From the NCBI GenBank assembly GCA_000349905.1, contig KB722740.1, forward strand, positions 1,341,309-1,405,308: a DNA stretch of 64,000 bases. The letters are read 5' to 3'. This document shows, in pieces, positions 48,729 to 59,794 of this stretch. How positions within the stretch are numbered: position 1 is the first letter of the stretch; every line of letters begins with the position of its first letter. The DNA comes from Volvariella volvacea V23. Taxonomy: Eukaryota > Basidiomycota > Agaricomycetes > Agaricales > Pluteaceae. Position numbers and translations under genes: made by a program. The notes beneath the pieces are model-generated. The model saw only the letters and a list, made by a program, of their open reading frames with translations, was not told the origin of the DNA and made no database searches.

Positions 48729-50486
48729 ATGGCATACCAAGCATATCAGTCTGGATTCCCTGAATACAGGGTTGACAATTTTGAACAACGCATTCTCGAA
48801 GACATAAACCTGAACCAAATGGCTAACCAGCCTGGAGTTCCTTTATCTTGACTGGCAACCAACATGCATGATCTTACTAAGGAGCTAGTCAGAGAATACC
48901 TCAAAAACATTATCAACCCTCAGAATGAGTATATCAATGCTACATCTAACAATGTCTTTGCTTACCTGGCTGCTCTTGAATTGGAAGTACAACAATTACA
49001 CAACCAAGTTGCACAAGGAGCTGCAAACCATATGAAGATTCCTGACCCTTCTACTTTTGAAGGAGCTTCAAACAAAATGACTCTTGATGCTCAGTTCAAT
49101 CAGGTTTCATTGTATTGTACAGCAACCAGTTTTACCACAGATCAGCAAAAAATCATTTGTGCTTTGACTTGTCTATGTGAATCTGCTGCAGTGTACATGC
49201 AACATAAATTTGATGACAATCGAGAGGGTCATGATATGGGTACTTGGCAAGACTTCATGAAGGAGTTGAGTGGTGTTTATGGAAAGAGAAGCAATATTGA
49301 TACTGCTAAGGAGGAATTATCAGCTTTATGGAATAACAAGGATCTCGCTAGGAAGGACTTCATTAAGTTTGCAGAACAGTATTGTATCCTAGCCCATCTT
49401 GCAGACTATGAGGACAAAATTCACATTGACAAGCTGACTCTTGTAATTCCTCAAGAACTTTGCAATGCTATCGTCATGTATGAAGTAGAGGGCAAATTAC
49501 CTAATAACTGAGATGCATACTTGGAACTGCTGTTTAAAGCCTTTAAAGCACTACATCTTGATTGCACCAAAGGTTCTATTTTTGGTACTGGTTCAAGCAA
49601 TGGGAAAGGAAAGGATCCTAACGCTATGGAAGTAAACTTGGTGAAGAAGACTAAAGGCAAGGGCAAGAAGGTCAATTCTCAAACTTCTGAGAAGAAATTT
49701 TGTCATACTGCAACAAGAACAATTCACGTTATAAAAACACACATAATACTGCTGATTGCCGATCTAAACCAGAGGATAAAAAGTCTTCACCCTCAAAATC
49801 TTCATCTTCTCCTAGCAAGGATAAGAAGGGTGGTAAACAAAACCATATACAATTCAAAGCTTGTATCAATGAGCTACAAAAGCAATTTGTGGAATTAATG
49901 GAAGAAGGCTACGATTCATTAGACTCCAATGCTGGCCCATCAACCTCTACCAAATGGACAGCTAGTATTTCTACTGCAAAAATTGTAGAAATTCCAGATG
50001 AAGATTCATTGTCTGCCAAAATGGAGGCAACACCTGGGGGCAATGACTCAGGTGAAGAATCAGATAAATGGCCAAACAAATCTTGGCAATCTCTGGATTT
50101 TCCCAAGGGACTGTAGTAGCCAATGTCTGTGACCTACAGTCTGGAAATAGTAGCATCTCTGTCAGAACCTATGTAGAATGTAACAGTATGGAGTCGCTTG
50201 TAACAAACATTTCTCACAATAAGAAAACTTCATTCAAAATTCCTGTTACACTCTGGGTGTGAAGTAAAAAAGTGCAGACTGAAGCTCTAGTAGACTCAGG
50301 AGCCACAGCAAACTTCATTGACAAATCATTTGCTAAAAAGAACAACCTGGAACTTAGAAAACTGGCAACTCCATATCATGTTCAGAACATGAATAGCACT
50401 CCCAACACTACAGGCACAATTAAACATTTTGTCCTTGCACAAGTTGAGATAGGTGATCACTGTTCATCACATTTTCTCTTCATTAC
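48729..50486 (+). pseudogene. decayed Ty3/gypsy-type gag and protease
   Basis: Remnant of an LTR retrotransposon polyprotein. The gag region contains HMKIPDPSTFEGASNKMTLD, AQFNQVSLYCTATSF, MGTWQDFMKELSGVYGKRSN and CILAHLADYEDKIHIDKLTL. A zinc-knuckle-like block (CNKNNSRYKNTHNTADC) and a retropepsin motif (ALVDSGATANFIDKSFAKKN) follow. The reading is broken by in-frame TGA codons (after PGVPLS near 48849, at 49509-49511 before DAYLELLFKAF, and near 50260 before SKKVQTEALVDSG). Frame changes fall at the zinc knuckle (about 49700) and near 50116. It is cut at ATTAC (50482-50486) by a family A LTR. The continuation of the protease lies at 52399-51928 on the other strand. No reverse transcriptase, RNase H or integrase was found. 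Confidence 0.82.
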
Positions 50487-50837
50487 TGTCACAGTTTTCC
50501 ATATTTGATCATGTTTGTTGCATGATTACATCTTCAACATCCGATTATCTCTTCCTTATTATCACTTCAATTCTTCTTAGTGCTTATCCTTAACTTTGGA
50601 TGCCCTTATAACACAAGTAACTACCTTACCTTGGACATTATAAGTGGCTATCACCTTCTAGGTTACATTATATGCCCTAGTAGTAACATTCCTAAATGTC
50701 TTCACACTCTTGTATTCTAAGCGCTGGTTATAAGCCTTAGATATACTAAGTTGCTACTACCTAGTGGCTATCTCATAGATGCCCTCTTACCTTAAGCGCT
50801 AGTCAAGCCTTAAGCACCTAGAGCAGTTAACCCTTAG

Positions 50838-51420
50838 TGTTACAAGTACTTACCTCTGAGATGATCTTTAGCAGGAGTAGAGTCAAATAGGGCAGTTGCT
50901 TGTGCACAGGTAATGCAGTAGAGCGATGAAAGAACAAATTGATTGATCTGAGGAGCAATACTCAGAAGTACAGGCCTTATATAATTTACAAAACTGNNNN
51001 NNNNNNNNNNNNNNNNNNNNNNNNNNNNNNNNNNNNNNNNNNNNNNNNNNNNNNNNNNNNNNNNNNNNNNNNNNNNNNNNNNNNNNNNNNNNNNNNTTGA
51101 CCAATGGCGTAAGTCCCTCTATTCTACAATGTTCCATGACATTCCATGAGGCTATACATATGACTCAGTCATGATGTAATATGACTCCGAGGTTCTGGCA
51201 TGTACCATAACCTTCTGGAAGATTCTAGAGAAGTCTTGGCATGTGAGGATATTACTAACAATGATTATATAATAGGAATAGACACCTAGGATAAGCGCTG
51301 AGGCATAAGCGCCCACAATAGCCGCTCAAGGGTGTTAGCGCTTGAGGGTTACTAGAAGAATGTGAGGTAATTGAAGGGAAGAAATAGTGTGAATACTGTC
51401 ACATGTAGAAAACTGTGACA
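50838..51420 (-). mobile_element. LTR, family B (copy 2), nested in family A
   Basis: Inserted in the A LTR with a perfect 5-bp duplication CTTAG (50833-50837 and 51421-51425). The uninterrupted site CCCTTAGGTTATTCTCC is seen in A copy 1. It reads on the minus strand like copy 1 (47464-47998). It contains the 100-base gap, so its true length is uncertain. Confidence 0.85.
50997..51096. other. assembly gap of 100 N
   Basis: Exactly 100 undetermined bases inside the B LTR. By alignment with copy 1 the missing sequence corresponds to about 70 bases (from ACTGTATGTAAC to ACTAATTGACC), so the gap length is probably a placeholder. Confidence 0.95.
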
Positions 51421-51927
51421 CTTAGGTTATTCTCCAAGTGTCCTTAGACACCTTGAGCAGTTACTCGTAATGCACTAGTATAAGCGCTTACTTGTTATAT
51501 ACTGTATTCCATACCTTTCATCAACATCCTTTAGTCATCACCTATAATGACATCTATAGCTGGTTCCAGAATACTCTAGAGCTCTTGTTAGATCTCTGAT
51601 TATATCATGACTTACATCATATGTTGTACCTTGTAGAATATCCTAGAATACTCCTAGTTATGTACATGGTACTATACTTAGCTATTGGAACCCTAAGTAG
51701 TCACATGACTTTCATCAGGCTGGTAGATTGATTAGTCAATGCACTACAAATAATAACAAATACATACATACAACCTTCATGTATATAAGGCTTGTATCTC
51801 TGGGTTTTGCTCCCCAGATCAATCAATCTGTCTCTTAGACTGATACCACCATCATCTGAGTATACTCAACCCCAGCACTGAGACTCTTCTTCTACAAGAT
51901 CCCTTGTTGGTCAGTTGTCCTGTAACA

Positions 51928-52399
51928 GGTCTTTTCCAGGAATAAAATCTATTGGATGGTCATATAGCTTATGAGTAGGCATTCACTCAGATTTGGTTTT
52001 TAAGAAGACATCGCCATAGTCATGAAGCCATTCTGGAACATGTTGTCTCCAGTCACAAGTGTCTTTATCAAGCTCTGACTCATCAAGGCCATCCTTGTCT
52101 GTTAATGAAGTGATTTGTTGTGCCATGACATGGTCATCTGGGTTGTCTAGACCAACTAGACTAATGAAATGATTGTGAAGATCCATCTCTCCTATTTCAT
52201 CCAGCAGTAGATCCCAAGGATTAGATGGAAGTTCATTGGATCCAGCTTCCATGTCAGTTATTTTATGAGCTCTGCTGATAAAGCAGGATGTTGGGCACCT
52301 GATATACTCCCATTCTTCTGCTGCCCAGTCAATTTGTGGGTTGTGCTTAGTTAAGTATGAGTAACCAATTATCATACTCTTGCTACTGAGTTGTGTAAT
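51928..52399 (-). pseudogene. inverted protease/pol fragment of the same retroelement
   Basis: Read on the minus strand from 52399 it starts ATTACACAACTC and encodes QLSSKSMIIGYSYLTKHNPQ then IDWAAEEWEYIRCPTSC. That is the end of a retropepsin and the start of the linker before reverse transcriptase. It continues to WLHDYGDVFLKTKSE, a TGA, then MPTHKLYDHPIDFIPGKD before the LTR at 51927. It begins at the codon where the plus-strand protease at 50486 breaks off. The two halves carry ATTAC as a shared border. Confidence 0.82.
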
Positions 52400-53242
52400 T
52401 GTTATGGAACAACTAACCAACAGGGGATCTTGCAGGAGAAGAGTCACAGTGCTGGGGTTGAGCATACTCAGATGATGGTGGTATCAGTCTAAGAGACAGA
52501 TTGATTGATCTGGGGAGCAAAACCCAGAGATACAAGCCTTATATACATGAAGGTTATATGTATGTATTTGTTATTATTTGTAGTACATTGACTAATCAAT
52601 CTACCAGCCTGATGAAAGTCATGTGACTACTTAGGGGTCCAATAGCTAAGTGTAGTACCATGTACATAACTAGGAGTATTCTAGGATATTCTACAAGGTA
52701 CAACATATGATGTAAGTCATGATGTAATCAGAGATCTACCAAGAGTTCTAGAGTATTCTGGAACCAACTATTGATGTCATAATAGATGATGACTTAAAGA
52801 ATGTCGATGAAAGGTATGGAATACAGTAAGCACTTATACTAGCACATTATGAGTAACTGCTCAAGGTGTCTAGGGACACTTGGGGAATAACCTAAGGGTT
52901 AACTGCTCTAGGTGCTTAAGGCTTGACTAGCGCTTAAGGTAAGAGGGCATCTATGAGATAGCCACTAGGTAGTAGCAACTTAGTATATCTAAGGCTTATA
53001 ACCAGCGCTTAGAATACAAGAGTGTGAAGACATTTAGGAATGTTACTACTAGGGCATATAATGTAACCTAGAAGGTGATAGCCACTTATAATGTCCAAGG
53101 TAAGGTAGTTACTTGTGTTATAAGGGGAACCAAGGTTAAAGATGAGTGCTAAGAAGGCATGAGGTGATAAGAAGAAAGGGATAATCAGATGTTGATGATA
53201 TAATCATGCAACAAATATGACCAAACATGGAAAACCATGACA
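52400..53242 (-). mobile_element. LTR, family A (copy 3), inverted
   Basis: 843 bp. On the plus strand it starts TGTTATGG and ends CCATGACA, which is the reverse of A copies 1 and 2. The CCTTAGGTTATT-equivalent site (AATAACCTAAGGG) is uninterrupted. Left flank GTAAT (reverse complement of ATTAC), right flank CTTAG. Confidence 0.85.
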
Positions 53243-53289
53243 CTTAGTCCATATAATATAGTATTAGTTCATATTTACAGTCTATTTAA

Positions 53290-53748
53290 CAAGAAGAAAT
53301 GAAACAAGTCAATGTCCCTTGAGAGTAAGTAATATGACAAGAGTAAAGTAGACAGTGATAGCTACTATTGATCTGCCAAAGATGTCAATAAGATAGGTCA
53401 AGAGTTCACATATCATCCTAGGTCAGAAATCAAAAATAGAGTAGTTGTGTACATTGGAGCAGTGATACAAAGTAAGAAAGAAATGGAAGATTAAGCTACC
53501 ATAATCAAAAGTGAAGTATTTATGTGTTCATGTCATTAGCAATAGAAGAGAGAAAAATGTGATGAGAACTATGTATGCATAAGCCATGGGCTTGTAAGCT
53601 AAGACATACATACATTACTGAATATAAGAATAAGATTAGATTGTAACTACTGAATGCATTTGTAGTTACTGAAAAGGGAAAATGATGCAAAAGAGAATTG
53701 ATGTCTAAAAGTACACAAGCTAATTAACAACCTATAGTTGCTATAACA
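53290..53748 (+). mobile_element. diverged LTR, family C (copy 2)
   Basis: Aligns with the solo LTR at 14478-14933 through blocks such as GTAACTACTGAATG, TTGTAGTTACTG, TACACAAGCTAA and the terminus TTGCTATAACA at 53748. The left end is indistinct (about 53290) and no target duplication was found. It lies 3' of the intact DUF6535 gene, just as the other copy lies inside the broken one. Confidence 0.65.
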
Positions 53749-54186
53749 ATTTATCACTAATTTATTTATTTGAAAAAGTTTGCTATAGTAGAATATTATT
53801 GGTATTTTAGTTTATCTACAAAAATTAAATGTATTTGATGTGCTTAAAAAATTTTATTTTGTAAAATAGCCAAAACCTGAAATAGTAGTATAAATTCAAG
53901 AAAAGCTTTAAGAAATAAATGCTTATAGACAGTTGTTAATAATCACTCAACAAATCAGGTCTAACATAATGTTATTGTAACTTTTTTCTACTTAACTTAC
54001 CTAGTTCTATCTATTTCTAACATTTTGCTTATAATATTTCTTAGTTTTATAGTATATATATATTTATATTTGTATCTTTAACACTATGAACATAATTCTG
54101 TTAATCACTATATTTTAGATAGAATCAAGCTAAAAGACTTATTTTTTTTCCTAGTTTAATCATGTAATACTATGGTGTAAAGTCTT
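53749..54186. other. AT-rich 3' flank of DUF6535 gene
   Basis: Very AT-rich with no coding content, presumably including the transcript end of the minus-strand gene. Confidence 0.4.
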
Positions 54187-56602
54187 TCAAGCAACTAGTT
54201 CACAGAGCTCTCTCCATTGTCTTTCATTCCAAATGTTTTCACTAGATCTTTGAATATAATCTAATCTAGATGTGTTATCAATTTTTTTGATCAGCTGTTT
54301 TAATTCAATGTTTGCTCTATGTTGAGTTGTCAAAATGTTAGCAGTTGTATCAAAATCCCTGGTAAGTATTTTAATATGTTCTTTGAGCCTTTCTAATAAT
54401 ATAGTGGCTATACTGTCTTGTAGCCTATGTACCTCTTTATTTTCACATGTTTTTTCAACAAATGTATAATAAAGGCTTAACATGTTGCTGGAGTTTTGAA
54501 TATGCTTAACATCTAATGCATTCAGTTTTATTTTCCTAATTAAAGCCAACCAAATTTTATCAGATACTAAAAGAATACATTCTGAGAAGATCTCTATTTC
54601 TTTTTTATCAAAAGAAACTGGTGAAAGCAATGTATCAATTAATTTTGTTTGAAGATTCATAATGGCATTATATCCTAGAATGCTTTGACTAAGCCATTCA
54701 GCAAAGTCTTGTTGCTTTAAGTGCCAAACCAATGGAGTAATTGGTAAATCATATTGACTGATACTAGAAAAACTATAATTTTGGAAATAGCCTTTGAAAT
54801 ACTCTGATATGATTTTTTGCATCTTTTGCTGGTAAAATGTTACAGGCTTCTTAAAAACAAATGGTAAGTGATACAGCAAGCTCAAAATTACTGCATCAAC
54901 ATTTATGGAATGATTATATGATAGCTTAATGGTATTCAAGTGCAATTGAAAATATAAATTTGTATTTGACATTTTATGTAAGTCTTTAATATTTGAATCA
55001 GAAAGAAGATCTAAGTACTGATGAAAAATATCCATTCTATGTCCAAAATTATTGACAATCCAACTTATGCCTACATATAAGTTGTTATTGTTGGGCATAA
55101 CACTTTCAGTGTAATTTGTGGAAAGACTATTACTACTTGAACCAAGATTGGCAACTTCATTAGTATTGCCCTGATTTTGTGCATTTTTATTTTTTCTTTG
55201 CTTAGAATCGTCTTGCTCAAATTCTTGCCACTTGGCCTCAAAATCACCCCAAGAACTATATTTTTTTTTAAGGACTTTTGAAATTTTTCCAGATTTTACA
55301 GCATTAACAAGGCCAATGAAAAAGCTTATGACATTATATAAAATCCATGCTTGTGGTGATTTGTATGGGCACTGAGACTCCAAAAATGGCAAATCGGCAA
55401 CACCCTTAAAAATCAGCTGATATACTGGTAAAAATGTTGCAATTGCTAACATAAAAAATACAAGAGCAATTGCAAATGAGACATATGTTGCAACCACCTC
55501 ATGTAAATGAACTACCAGGTCTATAATCCCTGTGAAGAATAATATCACAGCAGCTTGTAAAAGCAAAGATACCCCAGAAATAATTTGGGGTACTCTCCAC
55601 TTTATAAGTCCTTGATAGCGAAGCTGGCGCAATGCAATTGCTTCTTGTGAAAGCATGGAGGCATCTCTTTGGAATTCTCTAACCCACTGAAGGCAGAAAA
55701 TTCCAACAAGAACTGCAAGCAAGCTAAAAATAAGACTTGAAAACCAAAGAATGTTGACACGAATCATATAGGCCTGTATTTCAGGTTGAGCAGCAGTAAT
55801 GCCTGAAAACTGATAAGTTGAATTTGGTTGAGCCAATAGCACGACCAATTGTGAGAGTGCTTGTAAGTTTTTCTCTCCTTTGTCTTCTTGTAACCATTGA
55901 TATGCCTCAACAACAAAAGCTGTAACAGCTGCAGTAAAGAGACCAGTCTAGTTTTGATGAGCAATCTCATAAACTGAATGCAGATTTGTTGTACTTACGA
56001 AAACAAGCAGGTTCTGAATTTCATCATTCCATACTTTGCATGTATCATTGTCATATTTTTCCACTAATGTGTGAAACTTATGCCAAATGTCCTTGCTTTC
56101 GTCCTGATGTCATGTGTAAATCATATATGTATAACAAGCAAATTACTTGCCTTCAATTCATCAGAGATGCTATGCTTAACCCTGTCCCTGATAGTGCTGA
56201 TTGTTGTTGGAACTGTACCAGACTCCTAATTAATAACATGTCTTTGTATCAATGTATCAACCACCAGTCTGATTGACAATGACATACCGCACGGCCTCTA
56301 GCTCGAGGGGGTTCCATTGACATCAACCCAGAAACATTACTTGCAATATCGATCGGCTGGGGACCTTCAGTGCCCCGATTTTCAGTGCTCTCAGCATGCA
56401 ATTGTTCACTGGCAGAAGCAGAACCCTCGGATATGGCTCCCTCATGCCTTCTGGCCTGGGCACCTGATCTCTCAATACCGAAATCAGGGGTTTGAACATT
56501 GCCCAGTTTTCCAGCATTGTTGTGAACTTCGGACGTATCCTCAGGAGCGGTCTGATTGCGACGTCGCAACCTGTTTCGGGCGTCCTCGGTACGGGAAGTA
56601 AT
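54187..56602 (-). CDS. DUF6535 membrane protein (intact frame, 5' end unresolved)
   Basis: Paralogue of the split gene at 13.4-16.1 kb. The exon from about 56602 (after acceptor CGTAG) encodes TSRTEDARNRLRRRNQTAPE and on to SGLMSMEPPRARGRA. An intron follows to ESGTVPTTISTIRDRVKHSI ending DELK. The next intron has a GC donor (GCAAGT). It leads to DESKDIWHKFHTLVEKYDND then WNDEIQNLLVF. Another intron (about 55950-55998) leads to TGLFTAAVTAFVVEAYQWLQ. Hydrophobic segments follow (VNILWFSSLIFSLLAVLVGI; SGVSLLLQAAVILFFTGIID; FAIALVFFMLAIATFLPVYQ) and the family block LESQCPYKSPQAW. A soluble C-terminal half of about 350 residues contains KWQEFEQDDSKQRKNK, GISWIVNNFGHRMDIFHQYL and LDLLSDSNIKDLH, with stop at 54187. 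Function unknown. Strongly AT-rich in its body, while its first exon is balanced. Confidence 0.8.
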
Positions 56603-56689
56603 CTACGAGGTCCCAATTATTGGTTAGCAAGAGAACGATACTGATGTATAAGCATGAATACCGCAGAGCTGGTAGTGAACTGGCGGAAC

Positions 56690-56880
56690 ATGATAACGGA
56701 CGGTCGATATCGAGGTCTTGGGGAGAAGAAAAGAAACCAACACGATCGATTGGTCCCGCAAACGATTGGACCCACAAAGTGTCACAATGTGCAATTAACA
56801 GAGACAAATAATTTATGTCAACCCCACGCCCACATCCAGGCGACACGGCACCAGGATTGATGGATGAGTGCTCGATGGGG
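56690..56880. repeat. diverged duplication, copy 1 (partner about 57680-57890)
   Basis: Shares with 57680-57890, in the same orientation, the blocks GATCGATATCG-like, TTGGTCCCGCAAACGATTGG / TTAGTGCCGCAAACCATTGG, ACCCACAAAGT, and further GATG(A/T)..CTCGA.GGGGAA. Spacing is conserved over about 190 bp, so this is a duplicated segment, perhaps an exon, about 1 kb apart. Confidence 0.55.
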
Positions 56881-57679
56881 AAGTAACTTGATCCTAATTA
56901 CCAGTACGACCGAACAAAAGGCAGCAAATCCGAAAATGACAGTTAATTACAATCCCTTGGGTCGTTACTAGAAATGGACATTGATGGGTGCATCTGGGCA
57001 ACGATTAATGATACGGACCTAGCGACAGACCCCAATTTCACCGTAACATTGAGACATAAATGGGCTCAAGAGTTAAAATCCGGCTGACAATGAGTATAAT
57101 TATGCGACAACTTACGAAGCCTTGAGACAGGTGCGTAGCATCAACTTCACCTGCACCAAACTTGCTCCATGCATGAATAGCGTTCCTCGAGCTTGATTAG
57201 GTGATATAGGCGGTTTTTCTCCAGGAGTTTAAGCGCATTCAAATAACAGTATCCATGGAGTCATGATTACCAGCGACGGAAAGACTTGGCATACGAACTT
57301 CTGCTTCTCAATGCCATCTCATAGAACGGGATATAGGTGGGGCAGAGGGACATTAGCTGAAATAACTGGCGACAAGGACAGCGACGATTAGGGCAGAAGA
57401 GACTGGCGGACACAGCGATAAAACAACGTTTTGGTCTCGTTAGCACCGGGAATTCGCTTACCGAAGTCTTCGATCTTGCGAGGGTAGTTAAGTGGTCTGG
57501 TATGAGGGCAGCGACTTGCGGGATCAAAAGTTCAGAATTCAGCAAGTAAAGCGCAATGTCTATATTCCCATCGCAAGGTCCACGTACTGCGAGTCGGTGT
57601 AGTCGTCCCTCGGCTCTTCAAATCCTAGAGACTGGCTAATGCTCAGTACGGCGGCCAAAAACTACCCAGCCGTAGAATT

Positions 57680-57890
57680 TCCAGCAGTTCGGCAGGATGC
57701 GGATCGATATCGTGAGATTCGTCAGCGAGAAGGGCGAAAACCAATATGGTTAGTGCCGCAAACCATTGGACCCACAAAGTATCAACGTGTGTCACCGGGT
57801 GTCAGCCAGCACCCACAGAATTACAATGAGGCATCAGGCCTCAGGCCTCAGGAGTGGTGGATGTTCTCGACGGGGAAATTTCTTGAGCAC
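57680..57890. repeat. diverged duplication, copy 2
   Basis: Partner of the segment at 56690-56880. It contains an extra short tandem, CAGGCCT repeated, near 57835-57852. Confidence 0.55.
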
Positions 57891-59794
57891 CATCGCCAGA
57901 TTCGGAAAGGGCCCGGATATGGGAAACTCGAGATGTAACCTCGACGAAATGCTTTACTTCATAAGTATCAGTACAGTTTGGGTTGCAAATAACTACTTAT
58001 TGCACGGGATATATGGCATACAGAGCCATGCTGAAAGTCGGTGACACATGTTAACACAGGAAGACTAAAGGGAACGATTCAGATCAAGTGTGATGGAGAC
58101 AGGGCAACTCACGAGCTCCACGACGGATATATGGCGTCAATTGGGTGACTCCTCTCCCAGGGAGGTTGATCAGGAGCTTCAATACCCGTATCAACTTTAT
58201 TGGCACATGGAAAGTCATGAACCAGCGCATTCCGGCGATGCACGCCTCGGGTTCAATCGGTCTTGCAAATCTGCAACGTCTCCTACGTTCTTCAAATAGA
58301 CGGTGCAAATATGCTTACCCATTAGCGCTGTATTTCCTAAGGCTTGTCAACACCCAACGCGCACCAAAGCAATGACCACTAGTGGGTGCTACTAGACAGC
58401 TCGTCTTTAAGATCGAGAGTTGCCTCCAGTCAACACGGAATGCCACTTACGCATTACCACTCCAAGACCAGCATACATGCATACGTGAATTTATTGATAT
58501 TAGCATTGCACAGATTGTCAAATATCCCGAGGGGTGGTGTTGACTGAAATAGGACATTGATCGCGATTGCGAAATATGCGGCGTGCCTAATGACCTCAAC
58601 TTCTGATGCCTCGGCGAATTGAGCTACGCCGACTACAGCCCATAAATCAAAAGGAATGAGTAGGTCACAGATGGGTGATGAGGAACAAAGGTAGAGATTT
58701 ACGCACGTGATAATGGTACCGGTAGTGGCACAAGCATCAAATACCGACAAGAGCAGTCGGCATCGTTATATCGCACGACAAGGCCTTGCTCTCCATTAGC
58801 GATGGCACATAGCATAGCATCGAGCGGGCGTGTGTGTGTGTGTGCACAATGACGAAATGCAAGGAACCCACAACCCCAATCCGGCGCGTCATTCAACAGT
58901 GCAGCTTGATGCAGCGGTAGTTGTAGATCTATAATTCAGACGGAGAGAGATGCCAGCAATGTAAAGAACTCAATATATGCATATATGCAAGCTGAAGTTG
59001 AACGGTAGGGTGTCAGATATGTGCAGAATCGTGGACCCGATAAACGCTCGACGCTCGCCTTGGAGTTTAACTGCTCGCTACTTCTCCGGGTCTTCACGCA
59101 AACGGGGCCTATATAAGTTAGCCAGAGTCGCGTCACGAAGAGCAATCACGAAGGATAATCGGGAAAATGGAAAAGAAACTGGTGGACAAATGTATACGAC
59201 AGGTCTGTCGAATTTTGCTTTGTCTACAGTGGAGCTGGTACAGCAGTTGCACGGACTGTTGATAATGCTCAGAAGCGCTGATGCATCTCGAATAATGAAG
59301 AGTACGCACCTTGAAACAGCCTCCATGACCCAACCGGTGCACTCACCTCGAGTAAAATCTAATGTGGAGGTGAACCAAACTAGCAGAGACAGAAACAATA
59401 AATGATATTGACATATCAATCAACGTATACCCCAAGCCCAAGCCCAGACCCAGACCCAGACCGACAGTCAGCCAAACAAATCAAACAACGAAAATAAAGA
59501 AAGCAAGAAACGACAAAAAGGTGGTGCAAACACAGTTTATAACAACAAGAGGGCAGGGAGGGTAGCGCATTGTCAGCTGCACAGGATAAAACCATATGTG
59601 ACCAAAAAGACATCGAAACGAAGCCTGGATGCGAGTGGATATAATGAATGAATCGTTCGATGTAACGGGCGAGAACTAAACGAGGTGTATAAACTTTTGG
59701 GAAGGATAAGATCTAGAATTGAGAGTAGAGAGCAACACGACAAACTGATAGAGACACGGCTCGGAGAGTATGGACAAGAAGGCGACGACTCGTG

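Larger units (their letters stand above)
50487..51927 (+). mobile_element. LTR, family A (copy 2), itself interrupted
   Basis: Starts TGTCACAG at 50487 and ends CCTGTAACA at 51927. Without the nested B LTR and one CTTAG copy it measures about 853 bp, matching the 843-bp copy at 52400-53242. The left flank is ATTAC; the right flank is GGTCT, so this copy lacks a local target duplication. The missing ATTAC is found beside the inverted copy at 52395-52399. Confidence 0.83.
56603..59794. other. unresolved 3.2-kb region, possible decayed minus-strand gene
   Basis: No gene could be assembled. Minus-strand stretches look protein-like: DTLWVQWFAALTILVFALLA near 57780-57720; QVAALIPDHLTTLARSKTS near 57520-57470; GMRWFMTFHVPIKLIRVLKL near 58230-58160; VGVAQFAEASEVEVIRHAAY then FAIAINVLFQSTPPLGIF near 58640-58500. 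They are separated by stops and have some possible splice signals. They may be exons of a fast-evolving or dead gene, perhaps linked to the unresolved 5' end of the DUF6535 gene. Confidence 0.35.

Noticed and set aside
47195..53242. A full-length autonomous LTR retrotransposon
   Set aside because: Only gag, protease and a short pol linker remain; no reverse transcriptase, RNase H, integrase, primer site or paired same-orientation LTRs with matching flanks were found.
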